Assembly: GCA_019416285.1 (NCBI GenBank)
Contig: DXXM01000011.1
Location: 24,875-88,874 of the forward strand
DNA: 64,000 nucleotides
Direction of reading: 5' to 3'
From: Bacteroidales bacterium
GTDB lineage: Bacteria; Bacteroidota; Bacteroidia; Bacteroidales; Muribaculaceae
The notes under the pieces were generated by a model, which was given only the letters and a program-made list of their open reading frames with translations, was not told where the DNA came from and ran no database searches. Below, in pieces: positions 62,403 through 64,000 of the stretch. Each line of letters opens with the position of its first letter. Position 1 is the first letter of the stretch. The position numbers and the translations under genes were made by a program.

Positions 62403-63734
62403 ATGAAACCCAAGACCGCATTACAAAAGCGAGTGGCAGGACTATCCTCCACACTGCGCCCCATAACCGCTGCACAAGAACAATGGGCTTACAACCACTG
62501 CTTTGAGCATTTCGCCTATCGCACCAAGAACGGCAAAATGACCTGCTCCGACTGCGGACACGTTTGGAAGGGTGCTAAAGGCAATCTTTGCGACACTATC
62601 GCAGGTTGCAGTTGCCCAAATTGCGGAGCGGAACTCCAAGTGAAGGACACCCGCAGACGAACCCAGAATGAAACCGCTTATTTCAGCGTAATAACCTCCT
62701 GCAAGGGTTTTCAGATTATCCGAGTGTCGCAGGTAAGGAGTGAAAGCCGTAAGGGTGAGGCAAGGAAGCTCTACTGCCAAGAGGTCGTGCAGCGTTGGAT
62801 TTCTCCCGACGGCAAAGTAACCGACATGGCTCTGCTCCGTGGATTTACTTTCCATTACTGCGACTGCTGGTCGTATTGGAGCGATATGGAGATACGCCCG
62901 CACAACAGTCTTTATGACGATGTTGTCACATGGAGCGATGTCTATCCGAGAATGTCGGTCATTCCCCAACTCAAGCGTAACGGCTTCAAGGGCGATTTCC
63001 ACGGAATATCACCCCTCCGGCTTTTCAAGGCTCTTCTTGCCGACCCCAAGATTGAGACGCTGATGAAAGCCGGAGAGATTGAGGAAATGAAATATTTTCT
63101 TACCAATCCCCGAAATGCGGATGAATTGTGGGCATCATATCTCATCGCCAAACGCCACCGCTACCATATCAAAAATATCGGAATGTGGTGCGACTACCTG
63201 CAAATGCTGAAGAACCTCGGTCAAGACCTGCGCAATCCAAAGAACATCTGCCCCGAAGATTTCATAGAGGCACACGACGGGGCAAGCCGAAGGATTGAAG
63301 CCAAGAGAGAAAAGGAACGTGCGGAGCGTCAGCGCATTTACGAGATAGAAAGGCGTGAGCGTGAGCAGCAGAGGTTGCTCCAAGAGAAGAAACGTGAGGA
63401 AGATTTCATCGCCCTAAAATCCAAGTTCTTCGGGCTGGTAATCTCCGACAATGAGATTGAGGTAAAGGTGCTTGAAAGCATTGAGGAATATTATCAGGAA
63501 GGTGCGTTGCAGAATATATGCGTTTTCTCATCTTCCTATTATCTCAAAGAGGATACGCTGGTGTTGTCGGCAAGGATTGGCGATGCCATTATAGAAACGA
63601 TAGAGGTTGATTTGCAGTCCCTCAAAGTGATACAATGCCACGGCAAATATAACCAAGACACCAAGTATCACAAACGTATCATCGACCTTGTGAACGCAAA
63701 CGCCCGACTTATCAAGGAAAGAATGACCGCCTGA
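62403..63734 (+). CDS. PcfJ-like protein
   Basis: 443 residues. Zinc-ribbon motif C48-x2-C51 and C71-x2-C74 near the N-terminus, HYCDCWSYWSDMEIRPHNSLYDD, HGISPLRLFKALLADPKIETLMKAGEIEEMKYFL, and a long charged coiled-coil (about 295-345). This is the usual PcfJ-like layout. Found paired with PcfK in Bacteroidetes integrative elements; biochemical role unknown, a nucleic-acid-related one is inferred from the ribbon. Confidence 0.85.
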   Translation: MKPKTALQKRVAGLSSTLRPITAAQEQWAYNHCFEHFAYRTKNGKMTCSDCGHVWKGAKGNLCDTIAGCSCPNCGAELQVKDTRRRTQNETAYFSVITSCKGFQIIRVSQVRSESRKGEARKLYCQEVVQRWISPDGKVTDMALLRGFTFHYCDCWSYWSDMEIRPHNSLYDDVVTWSDVYPRMSVIPQLKRNGFKGDFHGISPLRLFKALLADPKIETLMKAGEIEEMKYFLTNPRNADELWASYLIAKRHRYHIKNIGMWCDYLQMLKNLGQDLRNPKNICPEDFIEAHDGASRRIEAKREKERAERQRIYEIERREREQQRLLQEKKREEDFIALKSKFFGLVISDNEIEVKVLESIEEYYQEGALQNICVFSSSYYLKEDTLVLSARIGDAIIETIEVDLQSLKVIQCHGKYNQDTKYHKRIIDLVNANARLIKERMTA

Positions 63735-63744
63735 TGTTTAACCC

Positions 63745-63770
63745 GACCTGCGTCAGTAATGGCGCAGGTC
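63745..63770 (+). other. Hairpin between pcfJ-like and the last gene
   Basis: GACCTGCG (63745-63752) and CGCAGGTC (63763-63770), a perfect 8-base stem, 10 bases after the pcfJ-like stop. No T run follows. Confidence 0.5.
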
Positions 63771-63786
63771 ATAACCCCCACTGATT

Positions 63787-64000
63787 ATGAACGTAACATT
63801 TGAACATCCGACTATCGTCTTTGACGACAAGATAGCCGAAGTCATCATAGAATTTGTAAATCACATACTCTATGCAGACAGCGAGGAAACCCTGCGGCAG
63901 ATAGTAGCCGATTTTGCCGACAAGTACGACCTTGACCGATACTTCGTCTATGGCTACGGCAGCCACCACCTATGGCTTTATCTAAAGAGTTATATAATCA
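63787..64000 (+). CDS. Hypothetical protein of the mobile element, cut by the window edge
   Basis: At least 71 residues from ATG 63787 (MNVTFEHPTIVFDDKIAEVI, then YADSEETLRQIVADFADKYD and YGYGSHHLWLYLK), no stop before base 64000. Acidic and soluble-looking; family not recognised. Same direction as the PcfK/PcfJ genes and 52 bases after them. Confidence 0.7.
   Translation, partial: MNVTFEHPTIVFDDKIAEVIIEFVNHILYADSEETLRQIVADFADKYDLDRYFVYGYGSHHLWLYLKSYII

Noticed and set aside
1..64000. CRISPR arrays, rRNA and tRNA genes
   Set aside because: No regularly spaced repeats and no recognisable tRNA or rRNA segments were seen on reading the sequence.

Overview
The window looks like a Bacteroidales chromosome, most plausibly a Muribaculaceae-type gut commensal. 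The sequence basis is: paired SusC/SusD genes, a hybrid two-component regulator, Bacteroidetes-type promoters (TTTG, about 19-22 nt, TAnnTTTG), lipoprotein and type IX-like C-terminal signals, and a PcfK/PcfJ block typical of Bacteroidales conjugative elements. Species is not determined. No rRNA, tRNA or CRISPR array was seen.

Layout. (1) 1-572: 3' end of an SGNH/sialate O-acetylesterase-like gene and its terminator. (2) 573-31562: a GC-richer polysaccharide utilization locus (PUL1). On the minus strand lie L-rhamnose isomerase, rhamnulokinase and a hybrid two-component system (HTCS) split by a frameshift at a run of seven C. On the plus strand lie a GH78 alpha-L-rhamnosidase, two tandem GH71/GH99-like proteins, two SusC/SusD pairs, a secreted binding-type protein, a large TIM-barrel-like hydrolase, a phosphodiester glycosidase (NAGPA/DUF2233) and a histidine acid phosphatase. 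Secreted enzymes would cut a rhamnose-containing, probably phosphate-bearing glycan, SusC/D pairs would import it, and RhaA/RhaB would start rhamnose catabolism. (3) 31563-33860: a junction with a hairpin repeat, an orphan 3' gene fragment, a YafQ-type toxin-antitoxin pair, a secreted EreA/ChaN-like protein and a second repeat. (4) 33940-58429, all minus strand: PUL2, visibly more AT-rich. It contains a propeller/AraC membrane regulator without kinase domains, an orphan ECF sigma factor, SusC, SusD, a BIG2 surface lipoprotein, two lyase-type proteins, a beta-helix hydrolase, GH127/146, an esterase-like protein, GH97, a GH43 remnant, GH88, a DUF4861 lipoprotein and a ROK kinase. This fits degradation of a uronic-acid glycan with arabinofuranose side chains. 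Related direct repeats of about 110-120 bp flank it. (5) 59322-60939: an AbiEi/AbiEii-type toxin-antitoxin operon with a palindrome over its promoter. (6) 60968-64000: about 750 bp without a convincing gene, then a small membrane protein, PcfK-like, PcfJ-like and a gene cut by the window edge: part of a conjugative or mobilizable element.

Most notable: the frameshifted HTCS at a homopolymer (possible phase variation), a PUL pairing rhamnosidase with phosphodiester glycosidase and phosphatase, a propeller-AraC one-component regulator beside an ECF sigma factor with no anti-sigma gene, a GH43 gene collapsed to its two ends, and repeats bracketing PUL2. Family assignments come from motif recognition by eye; no database search was run.
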